Assembly: GCF_002954775.1 (NCBI RefSeq)
Contig: NZ_PJME01000008.1
Location: 186,001 to 250,000 of the forward strand
Reading direction: 5' to 3'
Length of the DNA: 64,000 nucleotides
Source: Streptomyces geranii
Lineage (GTDB): Bacteria; Actinomycetota; Actinomycetes; Streptomycetales; Streptomycetaceae
The notes under the pieces were generated by a model. That model saw nothing but the letters and a program-made list of their open reading frames with translations. It made no database searches and had not been told where the DNA came from. Positions 8,332 to 17,056 of the stretch are shown piece by piece (positions within the stretch are counted from its first letter, which is position 1; each line of letters starts with the position of its first letter). Both the position numbers and the translations under genes were made by a program.

Positions 8332-8784
8332 ATGACCGACAACGGTTCGGGTAACGGTGAGAAAGACGTTGCGAACGACACTGAGTTCGACGCTGAGTTC
8401 GACGCCGAGCGCGAGAACAACGCGGACCAGTGGCCCCTCCTCCCCGACTGGATGTGGGACTGCGCCGACTGCGTCCGCTTCTACGAGGAGATGCGCCACG
8501 TACAGGCCGAAGTTGCCGGGCTGACGGCCGAGGACTCCTCCGTCGACTGGGACTTCGCCGACAGCGTCTTCGGTACGCAGATCCGGCTCGGCCGTCATCT
8601 CGCCGACGCGCACGCCGAGTTGCTGGCCCCGTGGGACCCCGCCTGCGCGACCTGCGCCGAGCGCCAGGAGTCCCTGGTCAAGGCCGAGGGACGGCCCGAC
8701 TGGATGCCCGCCGCCGTGATGAACGCCGAGGAACACCGGGCCCGGCACCTCTTCGTCCCGCCCCGCCTGCTCCGCCTCCTGTAG
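8332..8784 (+). CDS. Hypothetical protein with paired-Cys motifs
   Basis: 150 residues. The N-terminal 35 residues are acidic and contain a D-x-E-F-D-A-E-F-D-A-E duplication. The rest has two C-x-x-C pairs (C-A-D-C and C-A-T-C) and an H-R-A-R-H, which could together bind zinc. Family not recognised with confidence. It lies 73 bp downstream of the ATPase gene on the same strand. The start with GGGAGCGAACGG before ATG is plausible. Confidence 0.7.
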   Translation: MTDNGSGNGEKDVANDTEFDAEFDAERENNADQWPLLPDWMWDCADCVRFYEEMRHVQAEVAGLTAEDSSVDWDFADSVFGTQIRLGRHLADAHAELLAPWDPACATCAERQESLVKAEGRPDWMPAAVMNAEEHRARHLFVPPRLLRLL

Positions 8785-8790
8785 CCCGAC

Positions 8791-9618
8791 TCAGTCGGTT
8801 CCCTGTACCGCCTGAATCTCGATCTCCACCCTCAACGTCGTACCGATCGCCGCGATCCCCGCCCGTACCACCTGGTTGTAGTTCATGGCGAAGTCCTCGC
8901 GCCGCAGTTCGGTCGTCGCCCGGAACGCGGCCCGCGTCCCGCCCCAGGGATCGGCGCCGGTGCCGAGGTAGGCGAGGTCGAGGTCGACCGGACGTACGAC
9001 ACCGCGCATGCCCAACTCGCCGTGGACGAGCCAGCGGTCGGCCCCGGCGCCCGGGGTCAGGCCCGTCGAGCGGAACGTGATCTCCGGATGCCGTTCCACG
9101 TCCAGGAAGTCGGCGGAACGCAGGTGATCGTCCCGCGTCGCGTTGCCCGTATCTATCGAGGCGGCCGAAATGACCGCCTCCACCCGGGACTTGGCGACCT
9201 CGTCCGGCGCGATCTCGATCGCCGCCGTGAACTCCGTGAACCGCCCGCGCACGCTGGAGATGCCCAGATGCTGGGCCACCGCCCCGACCGACGAATGCGC
9301 CGGGTCGACCAACCACGTTCCCGGCGGCGGCAGTTCGGCGCCGCCGCCGAGCCGGGCGAGGGTGACCGTCCCGACCTCGGTCCGACCGCTCGCGGTCACG
9401 ATCGCGCTGGACGCCGTCGGCGCGTACCCGACCGCCGTCACGATCACGGTGTACGCGCCCGGCGCGAGCGGAGTCGTGTCGCGCACGACCCCGTCCGCGT
9501 CGGCCCCGGCCCGCAGCACCTGCTGCCCGGTCATGTCGGTCACGGTCACGACGGCGTGCGACACCGCCCACCCGTCCCGCGAAACGATCCGCGCGTTGAG
9601 CCCTGGAACAGTCGTCAT
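8791..9618 (-). CDS. YceI-family protein with N-terminal carboxypeptidase-regulatory-like domain
   Basis: 275 residues. Residues about 1-90 form a beta-sandwich with G-A-Y-T-V-I-V-T-A-V-G-Y-A-P, the CarboxypepD_reg signature. Residues about 98-275 are a YceI domain: W-x-x-D-P-A-H-S-S, V-R-G-R-F-T-E-F, a T-G-N-A-x-R-D-D-H-L-R-S-A-D-F-L-D motif and E-I-T-F-R-S-T. YceI folds bind isoprenoid-like lipids. No signal peptide is visible. It lies 6 bp downstream of an MFS gene that carries the same accessory domain in three copies, so the two are an operon. Confidence 0.9.
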   Translation of the reverse strand: MTTVPGLNARIVSRDGWAVSHAVVTVTDMTGQQVLRAGADADGVVRDTTPLAPGAYTVIVTAVGYAPTASSAIVTASGRTEVGTVTLARLGGGAELPPPGTWLVDPAHSSVGAVAQHLGISSVRGRFTEFTAAIEIAPDEVAKSRVEAVISAASIDTGNATRDDHLRSADFLDVERHPEITFRSTGLTPGAGADRWLVHGELGMRGVVRPVDLDLAYLGTGADPWGGTRAAFRATTELRREDFAMNYNQVVRAGIAAIGTTLRVEIEIQAVQGTD

Positions 9619-9624
9619 GTTCCG

Positions 9625-12096
9625 CTACTCCCCACCGGGGTGGGCGAGTTCGATGTCGTGGCCGTCGGTCCCGGCGCCCGCGACGGTCAGGGCGGTGGCC
9701 GCCGGCGGGTAGCCGGTCGCGATGACCGTGTACTCGCCGCCGTCCAAGTCCGTGAAGGCGTACGCCCCGTCCGTACCGGTCGTCGCCGAGCCGACCACGT
9801 TGCCCGCCGCGTCGACGAGCGTGACCCGCGCGTCCGCGAGCGGCCCGTGCGGCGCCCGTACGACACCCTGGACGTGCGCCCCGGACGCGAGTTCCACCTC
9901 GACCCGGGTCACCCCGGCGCCGCCGACCTCGACGGGCAGCGCCCGCGGCCGGTACCCGGCGGCGTTCACCGCGACGGTCACGACCCCCGGCACCAGCTCG
10001 GCGAACGTGAACTCGCCCTGCTCACCGGTGTTCCCGGTGGCCAGCACATCCCCGCGCACATCGGTGACGATCACCATCGCGTCCTTGACGGCCAGCCCGT
10101 CCTCCGCACCCCGCACCAGCCCGCCGAGCCCACTGGTGCCGCTCAGCAGGATGTCGTACGAGACCGGCTCGCCGCCCACGACCACGGTGGACGCCTGCGG
10201 CTGGAACCCGTCCGCCGAGGCGATCAGGACGTACGAGCCCGTGCCGGGCGCGTCCAGCGCGTAACCGCCGTCGCCCTGCGCGACCGCGCGGCCCAACTGC
10301 CGTCCGGAGAGGGAGATCAGCGTGACGGCGGCCTGCGGAACGGGCGCGCTCTCGACACCGCGCACATGACCACGTACCGGAATCCCGGCGGGAGCGGGCT
10401 CGTTCACGGGCTCGACCGCGACCGGAACCGTGGGAGTGGAGGCGACGGCCGGCGCCTCCGCGACCGGAGCCGTGGCGGAACCGTTCTCCTCCGCGGCCAT
10501 CGCCAGGGCGCCCTTGGTCCGCAGCGGGACCTCCTTGATGAAGAGGGAGATGACGAGGGCGAGGAGGGCGGCCGGGGCCGCGTAGAGGAAGACGTCGCCG
10601 ATGCCGTGGCCGTACGCGCCCTCGATGACCGAGCGCAGGGGGGCGGGCAGGGCGTCGAGGTCGGGGATGGTGTTGGAGGTCGAACCGGAGAGCGCGGAGG
10701 CGTACTTCGGGTCGAGGGTCGCCAGGCCGTCCTTGAGGTGGTCGGTGATCCGGTGGCTCAGCACCGCGCCCAGCGCCGAGACGCCGATCGCACCGCCGAG
10801 GGAGCGGAAGAAGGTGACGACCGAGCTGGCGACGCCGAGGTCGGCGGGGGAGACCTGGTTCTGGGTGCAGAGCACGAGGTTCTGCATCATCATGCCGACG
10901 CCGAGCCCGAGCAGCGCCATGTAGACGGCGACGTGCCAGTACGGGGTGTCGTAGCGCAGGGTGCCGAGGAGGCCGAGACCGGCGGTCACCAGCACGCCGC
11001 CCGAGAGCAGCCATGCCTTCCAGCGTCCCGTACGGGTGATGACCTGGCCGGAGACGGTGGACGCGACGAACAGGCCGCCGATCATCGGGATCGTCATGAC
11101 GCCGGACATGGTCGGCGACTTGTCGCGGGCCAGCTGGAAGTACTGGCTGAAGAAGATCGTGCCCGCGAACATCGCGACGCCGACGAAGAGCGAGGCGAGG
11201 GAGGCGAGGGTGATGGTGCGGTTGCGGAAGAGGCGCAGCGGGATGATCGGCTCGCTGGCCCTCGACTCGACGAGGACGAAGACGCCGAGGAGCGCGAGCG
11301 TGCCGCCGAGCATCGCGCCCGTCTGCCAGGACGCCCAGTCGTACTTGTCACCGGCGAAGGTCACCCAGACCAGCAGCAGGCAGACGGCCGCGGTGATGAA
11401 GAAGGCGCCGAACCAGTCGACCTTGGCCTGACGCTTCACGACGGGCAGGTGGAGGGTCCGCTGGAGCACGATGAGCGCTATGACGGCGAAGGGGACGCCG
11501 ACGTAGAAGCACCAGCGCCAGCCGAGCCAGCTGGTGTCGGTGATGACACCGCCGATCAGCGGGCCGCCGACCATGGCGGTGGCGAAGGTGGCGCCGAGGT
11601 AGCCGTTGTAGCGTCCGCGCTCACGCGGGGAGATCATCGCGGCGAGGATGATCTGCGCGAGGGCGGAGAGCCCGCCCATGCCGATGCCCTGCACGGCACG
11701 GAAGCCGATGAGCATGGCGGCGTTCTGCGAGAGCCCGGCCGCGGCCGACCCGAGCACGAAGATGACGAGCGCGAGCTGGATCAGCAGCTTCTTGGAGAAG
11801 AGGTCGGCGAGCTTGCCCCACAGCGGGGTGGACGCGGTCATCGCGAGCAGCGACGCGGTCACGACCCAGGTGTAGGCGTTCTGGCCGCCGCCGAGGTCCT
11901 TGATGATGTCGGGCAGGGCGTTGGAGACGATCGTGGAGGACAGGATCGCCACGAACATGCCGAGCAGCAGTCCGGTGAGCGCTTCCATGATCTGCCGGTG
12001 CGTCATCGGCGTGCCGTCGGCGGAGGCGGAGCCGTGGGACCCTCCCCCGTGCTTGGCGTGAGCCGCCCGCACACCGGCCGGTGTGGTCGTTGCCAT
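9625..12096 (-). CDS. DHA2-type MFS transporter fused to three carboxypeptidase-regulatory-like repeats
   Basis: 823 residues. About residues 35-535 are a 14-TM DHA2 exporter (motif A W-G-K-L-A-D-L-F-S-K-K; motif C G-G-P-L-I-G-G). A linker rich in A, P and V follows, then three beta-sandwich repeats (about 575-650, 655-730, 740-820). Each repeat has a G-x-Y/F-x-F/L-x-x-L/P core and an A-x-G-Y/F-x-P-x-A/R motif. The repeats lie after the last membrane segment and their side of the membrane is uncertain. It is controlled by, and in an operon order with, the MarR gene just upstream. Confidence 0.9.
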   Translation of the reverse strand: MATTTPAGVRAAHAKHGGGSHGSASADGTPMTHRQIMEALTGLLLGMFVAILSSTIVSNALPDIIKDLGGGQNAYTWVVTASLLAMTASTPLWGKLADLFSKKLLIQLALVIFVLGSAAAGLSQNAAMLIGFRAVQGIGMGGLSALAQIILAAMISPRERGRYNGYLGATFATAMVGGPLIGGVITDTSWLGWRWCFYVGVPFAVIALIVLQRTLHLPVVKRQAKVDWFGAFFITAAVCLLLVWVTFAGDKYDWASWQTGAMLGGTLALLGVFVLVESRASEPIIPLRLFRNRTITLASLASLFVGVAMFAGTIFFSQYFQLARDKSPTMSGVMTIPMIGGLFVASTVSGQVITRTGRWKAWLLSGGVLVTAGLGLLGTLRYDTPYWHVAVYMALLGLGVGMMMQNLVLCTQNQVSPADLGVASSVVTFFRSLGGAIGVSALGAVLSHRITDHLKDGLATLDPKYASALSGSTSNTIPDLDALPAPLRSVIEGAYGHGIGDVFLYAAPAALLALVISLFIKEVPLRTKGALAMAAEENGSATAPVAEAPAVASTPTVPVAVEPVNEPAPAGIPVRGHVRGVESAPVPQAAVTLISLSGRQLGRAVAQGDGGYALDAPGTGSYVLIASADGFQPQASTVVVGGEPVSYDILLSGTSGLGGLVRGAEDGLAVKDAMVIVTDVRGDVLATGNTGEQGEFTFAELVPGVVTVAVNAAGYRPRALPVEVGGAGVTRVEVELASGAHVQGVVRAPHGPLADARVTLVDAAGNVVGSATTGTDGAYAFTDLDGGEYTVIATGYPPAATALTVAGAGTDGHDIELAHPGGE

Positions 12097-12117
12097 TGAG
12101 CTTCCTTCTCCGTTCGC

Positions 12118-12555
12118 TTACGAGTGTTGATGTGCGGCGAAGCTCTCCCGGAGCCGCCCCATGAGCCGGGCGAGCTGGGCGACCTCGTCGTCGCTCCAGT
12201 CGGCGAGCCGGCGGGCGAGGAGTGCGCTGGTACGCCGTGACAGCTCACCGATCTGCGCGTGCCCCGCGGGGGTCAGCCGCAGGATGCGGGAGCGCTTGTC
12301 GGCGGGGTCGGGCAGCCGTTCGATCCAGCCGCGTCCGGCGACGTGGGCGACATGGCGGCTGGTGACGGACATGTCGACGGCGAGCAGCTCGGCGAGCCGG
12401 CTCATCCGCATGTCCCCGTGCCGGTCGAGCAGCGTCAGCACAGCGGCCGAACCGCCGGGACACTCGGGCGGCATGATCCGCCCCATCTCCCGCCGCACGG
12501 CCCCGAAGGCGCTGAACTGACGCACCAACTCCTCGTACTGCGCCTGCTCGGCCAT
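12118..12555 (-). CDS. MarR-family transcriptional regulator
   Basis: 145 residues from ATG 12555 (a GTG one codon earlier is also possible). A winged helix is clear: L-T-L-L-D-R-H-G-D-M-R-M-S-R-L-A-E, V-D-M-S-V-T-S-R-H-V recognition helix, wing D-P-A-D-K-R-S-R-I-L-R-L-T. It precedes the MFS gene by 21 bp and has two operator-like sites just upstream, so autoregulation with the pump is likely. Confidence 0.92.
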   Translation of the reverse strand: MAEQAQYEELVRQFSAFGAVRREMGRIMPPECPGGSAAVLTLLDRHGDMRMSRLAELLAVDMSVTSRHVAHVAGRGWIERLPDPADKRSRILRLTPAGHAQIGELSRRTSALLARRLADWSDDEVAQLARLMGRLRESFAAHQHS

Positions 12556-12573
12556 CACACCCCCACCTCATTT

Positions 12574-12617
12574 GTTGCTTGAGGCAACCATAGAAAAGAT
12601 TGGTTGCTACAGGCAAA
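12574..12617. promoter_or_regulatory. Two tandem MarR-type half-palindromes
   Basis: Site 1 is GTTGC-n5-GCAAC (12574-12588) and site 2 is GTTGC-n5-GCAAA (12603-12617). Their starts are 29 bp apart, close to three helical turns. They lie 19 to 62 bp upstream of the MarR start. Confidence 0.7.
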
Positions 12618-12747
12618 TGAAATGGGGAGGAGGTGGACTAAAAACTTGGCAAAGGCAAGCATTGGCGAACGTAAACACGCAGGTGGGAGCGGCCTGCGAG
12701 GCCCCCCGCTTGGGCGGGCCCGGCCGGGTTCGCTAGGGTCTCCCACC

Positions 12748-12945
12748 ATGGCCAACACCCAGGGCCCCGAGGGCAACTACGACCCCGCGGGCAGCACCCA
12801 GATGTTCCGAGCGTTCGTCGACGAGACCCCCCAGGGCGGCAGCCGCCCGGCACCGGCCCAGGCGGGCCCCCGCATCGGCCTGATCGTCGGCGTGGTCGTC
12901 GCCGTGCTGGTGGTCGCGGCGGTGGCCTGGCTGGCGCTCAAGTAG
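12748..12945 (+). CDS. Small single-pass membrane protein
   Basis: 65 residues: a polar N terminus rich in Q, G, P and D, then one hydrophobic helix (about residues 43-63) ending at A-L-K. ATG 12748 is chosen because the upstream open frame reads a GC-rich promoter region. Function unknown. A GC palindrome follows directly. Confidence 0.7.
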   Translation: MANTQGPEGNYDPAGSTQMFRAFVDETPQGGSRPAPAQAGPRIGLIVGVVVAVLVVAAVAWLALK

Positions 12946-12965
12946 AACCACGGAAATCCGCACCG

Positions 12966-12991
12966 CGGGCCTCGGCTGCAGCCGAGGCCCG
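12966..12991. terminator. GC palindrome, probable terminator
   Basis: A perfect 26-bp palindrome (arms CGGGCCTCGGCTG) lies 20 bp after the small membrane protein and is followed by GTTTCTGCT. There is no full T run, as is frequent in Streptomyces. Confidence 0.6.
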
Positions 12992-13027
12992 GTTTCTGCT
13001 GCCTCGCGACCGGAGGACGTACCGCCG

Positions 13028-13873
13028 ATGAATCGTGGTGACGACGGGCATGCCGGGCATGCCGGGCACGCCGGGCACGCCGGGTACGCCGGGGGCGACC
13101 GGGGTGGCGGGGTCGCCGGGGACGGCGGCTATGGCGGGCATGACGGGGATGCCGGTGCTGGCGGGCACGACGGGGATACCGGCGACGGCGGGCACGTCTT
13201 GGCCGCCGGGGGTCGCGGGGGCGCCGGGGACAACCGGGTTGGCGGGGGCGTCGGGGACACCCGAGGTGGTGGGGACACCCAGGGTGGTGGGGACACCCAG
13301 GGTGGCGGGGATAACCGGGACGGCAGTGGCAGCGGGGACGGCTGGATCAGCACCTCCGTGCCCTACCTCGCGCCGCAACCCGGCGGCGGCCCGGGTGACG
13401 TATGGGGCGAGGAAGCCGCCGCGAAGGGCCGCCGGGGCACGCAGCGCATCGTTCACGCGGGGGAGGTGCCGGCCTCCGAGGAGGTCTCCGGCCTGCTCGG
13501 TGTCGCCGAGGGCGAGGCAGTGGTCGTACGCCGTCGGGTGATCGAACTCGACGGTGAGCCGTGTGAGTTGACGGACACCTACTACCCGGTGCACATCGCC
13601 GGCGGCACCGGACTCGCCGACGTCGCCAAGATCCCGGGCGGAGCCGTCACCCTGCTCGCCCGCCTCGGACACGTGGGCGTGCGCGTACGCGAGGACGTGA
13701 CGGCCGGCCTGCCGAGCGCGGCGGAGCAACAGGCCCTGCGCATCGGCCCGGACACCCCCGTCCTACGGCTGACCAGGCTCACCCTGGACGCCGGGGACCG
13801 CCCGCTCCAGGCGGACCTGATGACGATGCCGGCGCATGGGCAACGCCTGCGCTACGAATTGCGGATCGGGTAG
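13028..13873 (+). CDS. UTRA-domain protein lacking the GntR helix-turn-helix
   Basis: 281 residues. About residues 100-281 are a UTRA ligand domain: G-R-R-G-T-Q-R-I-V-H-A-G-E-V, A-V-V-V-R-R-R-V, C-E-L-T-D-T-Y-Y-P, and the ending L-Q-A-D-L-M-T-M-P-A. UTRA normally follows a GntR winged helix. Here the first 100 residues are Gly/Asp/His low complexity with no HTH. GGAGG precedes ATG 13028. Without DNA-binding, it may sense a ligand and act through another regulator (inference). The same DNA encodes collagen-like G-x-x repeats in the +1 frame. Confidence 0.75.
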   Translation: MNRGDDGHAGHAGHAGHAGYAGGDRGGGVAGDGGYGGHDGDAGAGGHDGDTGDGGHVLAAGGRGGAGDNRVGGGVGDTRGGGDTQGGGDTQGGGDNRDGSGSGDGWISTSVPYLAPQPGGGPGDVWGEEAAAKGRRGTQRIVHAGEVPASEEVSGLLGVAEGEAVVVRRRVIELDGEPCELTDTYYPVHIAGGTGLADVAKIPGGAVTLLARLGHVGVRVREDVTAGLPSAAEQQALRIGPDTPVLRLTRLTLDAGDRPLQADLMTMPAHGQRLRYELRIG

Positions 13874-13980
13874 CCGCGGCCGGTGCGCGCACGGCGGAGC
13901 GGGCGTGTTCCCGCGCCGGAACTCCGGGGACGCGGCGGACCGCGCCCCGGAGCATGAGGCCCTTGTCAGGCCGCGAGCCA

Positions 13981-14118
13981 TTACGGTCCCCAGCCGCAGC
14001 CGACCTGGGTGCCCGCGCCGAAGCCCCCGTTGCCGTTGCCGTACCAGCGGTACAGGCACTGCGAGCCGGAGTTGATGGCGATGAGATCGCCGTTCCCGTC
14101 GTTGTTCAGGTCGCCGCC
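13981..14118 (-). pseudogene. C-terminal remnant of a VCBS/FG-GAP repeat protein
   Basis: The minus frame ending at the TAA (13981-13983) reads D-L-N-N-D-G-N-G-D-L-I-A-I-N-S-G and then L-Y-R-W-Y-G-N-G and G-G-F-G. This is one clear VCBS/FG-GAP calcium-binding blade. No start or further blades are visible upstream, where the frame merges into the MHYT gene region. The rest of 13874-14266 holds nothing I can support. Confidence 0.6.
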
Positions 14119-14266
14119 GCCGACACGCCCCTGGCCGCGCTCATCGGCCGCACCCGGGCTGCCCTGCTGGAGGCCGTCGTCCCCGGTAGCTCGACCGGCG
14201 ACCCGTACCCGCGCCGCTCCGCGCCGGGCAGCGGCGGTACGGCTACGGGCAGGCGTACGGGTACGG

Positions 14267-15139
14267 CTACCAGGAAGTCCGCGACTGCGAAGTCCGCGCC
14301 TGCTGCTCGTCGAAGTGGGTCGGCTGCGCCGGAACCGTCCCGCGCGGTGCAGTACCCCGCGGTGCCGTTGCCGCGACAGGCGCCCGGTCCCAGTCGTCCT
14401 CGGTCAGCATCATGTCCGGGTCGAACATGACGATCACGGCGGCGACCAGCAGGACGACGAGCGGGCCTGCGAGCATCGCCAGGAGGAACGACAGCAGGTC
14501 GGTCGACGACTGCGAGGTCGCGCTGTGTCCCGTCAGGTGGACGGAGACGGCGGCCATGCCGGTGTAGTGCATGCCGGTCACGGCCACCCCCATGACCAGG
14601 CTCGCGCCGAGGCTGGCCCACAGGGCGTGGATGGAGACGACCACCCACAGTGCGGCCGTGGCGGCGGCGATGGCGATGACGATGGAGAGGATCACCGTCG
14701 GGGTGTCGTACCCGAGCGTGCCGTTGGTGTGGATGGCGGCCATGCCGAGGTAGTGCATGGCCGCGACGCCGAGCCCGGTGACCGTGCCCGCCGTGGCCAG
14801 CGTCGCCGGAGAGCCGCCCCGGTAGCCGACGAGGAACACGCCGACCGAGACGACGGCGATGGCGACCACGAGGCTGAGCAGGGTCTTCGTCGTGTCGTAA
14901 GTGACCAGCGCGCCCTGGACGTTGAAGCCGATCATCGCGATGAAGTGCATGGTCCAGATGCCGCAGCCGATCGCCGTGGCGCCCAGCGCCAGCCAGCCGG
15001 CTCTTCGGTGCGGGCGGCGCAGCGACCGGGTCGTGCAGCGCAGCCCGAGCGCCGCCCCGAGGCAGGCCATCAGGTAGGCGACGACCGGGGTCACGGCGCC
15101 GTAGTAGAAGTTGGAGACGTCGGAGGCGGCGTAGGTCAT
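14267..15139 (-). CDS. MHYT-domain integral membrane sensor
   Basis: 290 residues from ATG 15139. Seven membrane segments and three M-H-Y/F-x-x-M motifs (M-H-F-I-A-M, M-H-Y-L-G-M, M-H-Y-T-G-M), each at a membrane edge. These define the MHYT family, proposed to bind copper and sense O2, CO or NO. The C-terminal tail is polar, with no GGDEF/EAL or kinase domain, so it is a stand-alone sensor. The open frame to 15277 upstream is promoter DNA. Confidence 0.9.
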   Translation of the reverse strand: MTYAASDVSNFYYGAVTPVVAYLMACLGAALGLRCTTRSLRRPHRRAGWLALGATAIGCGIWTMHFIAMIGFNVQGALVTYDTTKTLLSLVVAIAVVSVGVFLVGYRGGSPATLATAGTVTGLGVAAMHYLGMAAIHTNGTLGYDTPTVILSIVIAIAAATAALWVVVSIHALWASLGASLVMGVAVTGMHYTGMAAVSVHLTGHSATSQSSTDLLSFLLAMLAGPLVVLLVAAVIVMFDPDMMLTEDDWDRAPVAATAPRGTAPRGTVPAQPTHFDEQQARTSQSRTSW

Positions 15140-15805
15140 GGTGGCTGGTTCCCTTCGCTTACACGTGTCGGCAGGCGACATCGCGGAAGCGGTGTGCCGG
15201 CACGGTGGTGTGGCGGATCGGCGGTGTGGTGCACACACCTGCCCTGCTTCGGGCCGGGCCGATACGGGGGCCTCCACCTGGAAGGAGACGTAGCGAAACG
15301 AACCATGGAGACGTGGCGAACGCTGGAGTACCCGACGGCCGAGGCGAGCGCGGGCGTCGATTCCCTCCCCCTGCCGCGCGCGTTTCGGCTCGGCCCGGCG
15401 GACCTGACCGGAACGCGTGGCAGTCCTGCTGGGGAGCAGGCCACGGGGAGCCGAGCGGTCAGTTCAGGCCACCTGGCCGAGTTGTGCACGATTCAATCAT
15501 GGGAAGCGCACACTTCCTACATATTGGGGGTTTCGTTCGCCGAATCGTTTCTTCAGCGTTCTGCGGCGCCTTGTGATGTTCTTCGCCGCTCTACGCCGCA
15601 CCTCGCGACGGCCGCCGAGGTGGTCAGGGCGATGATGCCCCGGCGGTCATGCGTCGTCGTCGCGAGTCGTCGTACGCCCGGTGGGTGTCTGTGGGTGTCT
15701 GTCGAAGCACCGCGACACCGTCACCGATGCTTCGTCAGAAGTGAACCCACGACCCTCGAACCTCTGGAGGTACGACTCCCGAACCTCTGGAGGTCCGATC
15801 TCGGG
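15140..15805. other. 666-bp intergenic region
   Basis: No convincing gene. It holds the MHYT promoter side and, next to the sigma gene end, a 15-bp direct repeat CGAACCTCTGGAGGT at 15757-15771 and 15780-15794. Each copy contains the small inverted repeat ACCTC-TG-GAGGT. The long open frames crossing it have no codon-usage or domain support. Confidence 0.6.
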
Positions 15806-16723
15806 TCAGTCAGAGATCAGGCCCTCGCGCAGCTGGGACAGCGTGCGGGTGAGGAGGCGGGAGACGTGCATCTGGGAGATGCCGACCTCCTCGCCGATCT
15901 GCGACTGCGTCATGTTGGCGAAGAAGCGCAGCATGATGATCCGGCGCTCGCGCGGCGGGAGCTTGGCCAGCAGCGGCTTGAGGGACTCGCGGTACTCCAC
16001 GCCCTCCAGCGCCGTGTCCTCGTACCCGAGGCGGTCGGCCAGGGAGCCCTCGCCGCCGTCGTCCTCGGGGGCCGGGGAGTCCAGGGACGAGGCCGTGTAC
16101 GCGTTGCCGACCGCGAGGCCGTCGACGACGTCCTCCTCGGACACGCCCAGGACCACGGCGAGTTCGGGGACCGTCGGCGAGCGGTCCAGCTTCTGGGAGA
16201 GCTCGTCGCTGGCCTTGGTGAGGGCCAGCCGCAGCTCCTGGAGGCGGCGCGGGACGCGCACCGACCACGAGGTGTCCCGGAAGAACCGCTTGATCTCGCC
16301 CACGACCGTCGGCATCGCGAACGTCGGGAACTCGACGCCGCGTTCGCAGTCGAAGCGGTCGATCGCCTTGATCAGGCCGATCGTGCCGACCTGGACGATG
16401 TCCTCCATCGGCTCGTTGCGCGAGCGGAAGCGGGCCGCCGCGTAGCGCACGAGGGGGAGGTTCAGCTCGATGAGGGTGTCCCGGACGTACGCACGCTCCG
16501 GGCTGTTCTCGTCGAGGGCGGCGAGCCGCAGGAACAGGGAACGGGACAGGGTGCGGGTGTCGATGGCTCCCGTGCTCGGCGGAGCCGGCGGGAGGGCCTG
16601 GACGGCCGGGGCTGCCTCTGCCTCGACCTCCACTACGAGGGCCGGGACGTCGTGAAGCTCGGCCGGCGTCGACTCGCTCTTCGTGAGCGTGAGCACCTTC
16701 GAGCTGCCCTGGTCTACGGACAT
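15806..16723 (-). CDS. sigN: RNA polymerase sigma factor, SigB/F/G subfamily (SigN-like)
   Basis: 305 residues. An acidic N-terminal extension (about 60) is followed by sigma-70 region 2 ([11 protein letters not shown], then [18 protein letters not shown]), region 3 (V-R-V-P-R-R-L-Q-E) and region 4 ([19 protein letters not shown]). These regions are those of the stress/sporulation sigma subfamily normally held by an anti-sigma factor. From memory the S. coelicolor sigN-sigF pair lies just before tadA and upp in the same order, which supports this symbol. AAAGGGGG precedes ATG 16723. Confidence 0.85.
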   Translation of the reverse strand: MSVDQGSSKVLTLTKSESTPAELHDVPALVVEVEAEAAPAVQALPPAPPSTGAIDTRTLSRSLFLRLAALDENSPERAYVRDTLIELNLPLVRYAAARFRSRNEPMEDIVQVGTIGLIKAIDRFDCERGVEFPTFAMPTVVGEIKRFFRDTSWSVRVPRRLQELRLALTKASDELSQKLDRSPTVPELAVVLGVSEEDVVDGLAVGNAYTASSLDSPAPEDDGGEGSLADRLGYEDTALEGVEYRESLKPLLAKLPPRERRIIMLRFFANMTQSQIGEEVGISQMHVSRLLTRTLSQLREGLISD

Positions 16724-16833
16724 GCCACCCCCTTTGGGTCGCGGACGGTCGCGGCGGACGCTCCCGTCTGAGGAACGCAGCCTTCACCTGAATACCGGAG
16801 CCGAAGCCACGGCAAACGCTCTTCCGGCAGAAT

Positions 16834-16874
16834 GTCACATGTCGGCAACACGCTGTAGTGACATGTCGACATGT
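16834..16874. promoter_or_regulatory. Repeated palindromic site upstream of the sigN-like gene
   Basis: GTCACATGTCG (16834) and GTGACATGTCG (16858) are direct repeats 24 bp apart. The second lies in the perfect 14-bp palindrome ACATGTCGACATGT (16861-16874). They are 110-150 bp upstream of the sigma start, in the 333-bp gap 16724-17056 that otherwise shows no gene. Confidence 0.55.
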
Positions 16875-17056
16875 AAGACACGAATCAGCCCTGGAAAAAG
16901 GGGGTCTGACGGTTTTTCACCCAAGAAACGGCATGAGGTACGCCAATGAGCGATTCGCTCTCCAGGGTGACGTCTCGATCCTTTATCCGGTTCTACCCGG
17001 ACCGCCCCTTGGTGACTCGTGTGACTCCTGCGGAGACGTCCGCGACCGGGCCCCGC

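Noticed and set aside
9022-12099. 1025-codon open frame antisense to the MFS gene
   Set aside because: Low-complexity R/G/D/E composition, no ribosome site, opposite a well-supported transporter.
13035-13541. Collagen-like protein as a separate gene
   Set aside because: No ribosome site of its own, overlaps the UTRA gene and degenerates after the repeats; kept only as a finding.
14009-16771. 920-codon open frame crossing MHYT, intergenic DNA and sigN
   Set aside because: It spans three unrelated loci, is antisense to two genes and has no domain.
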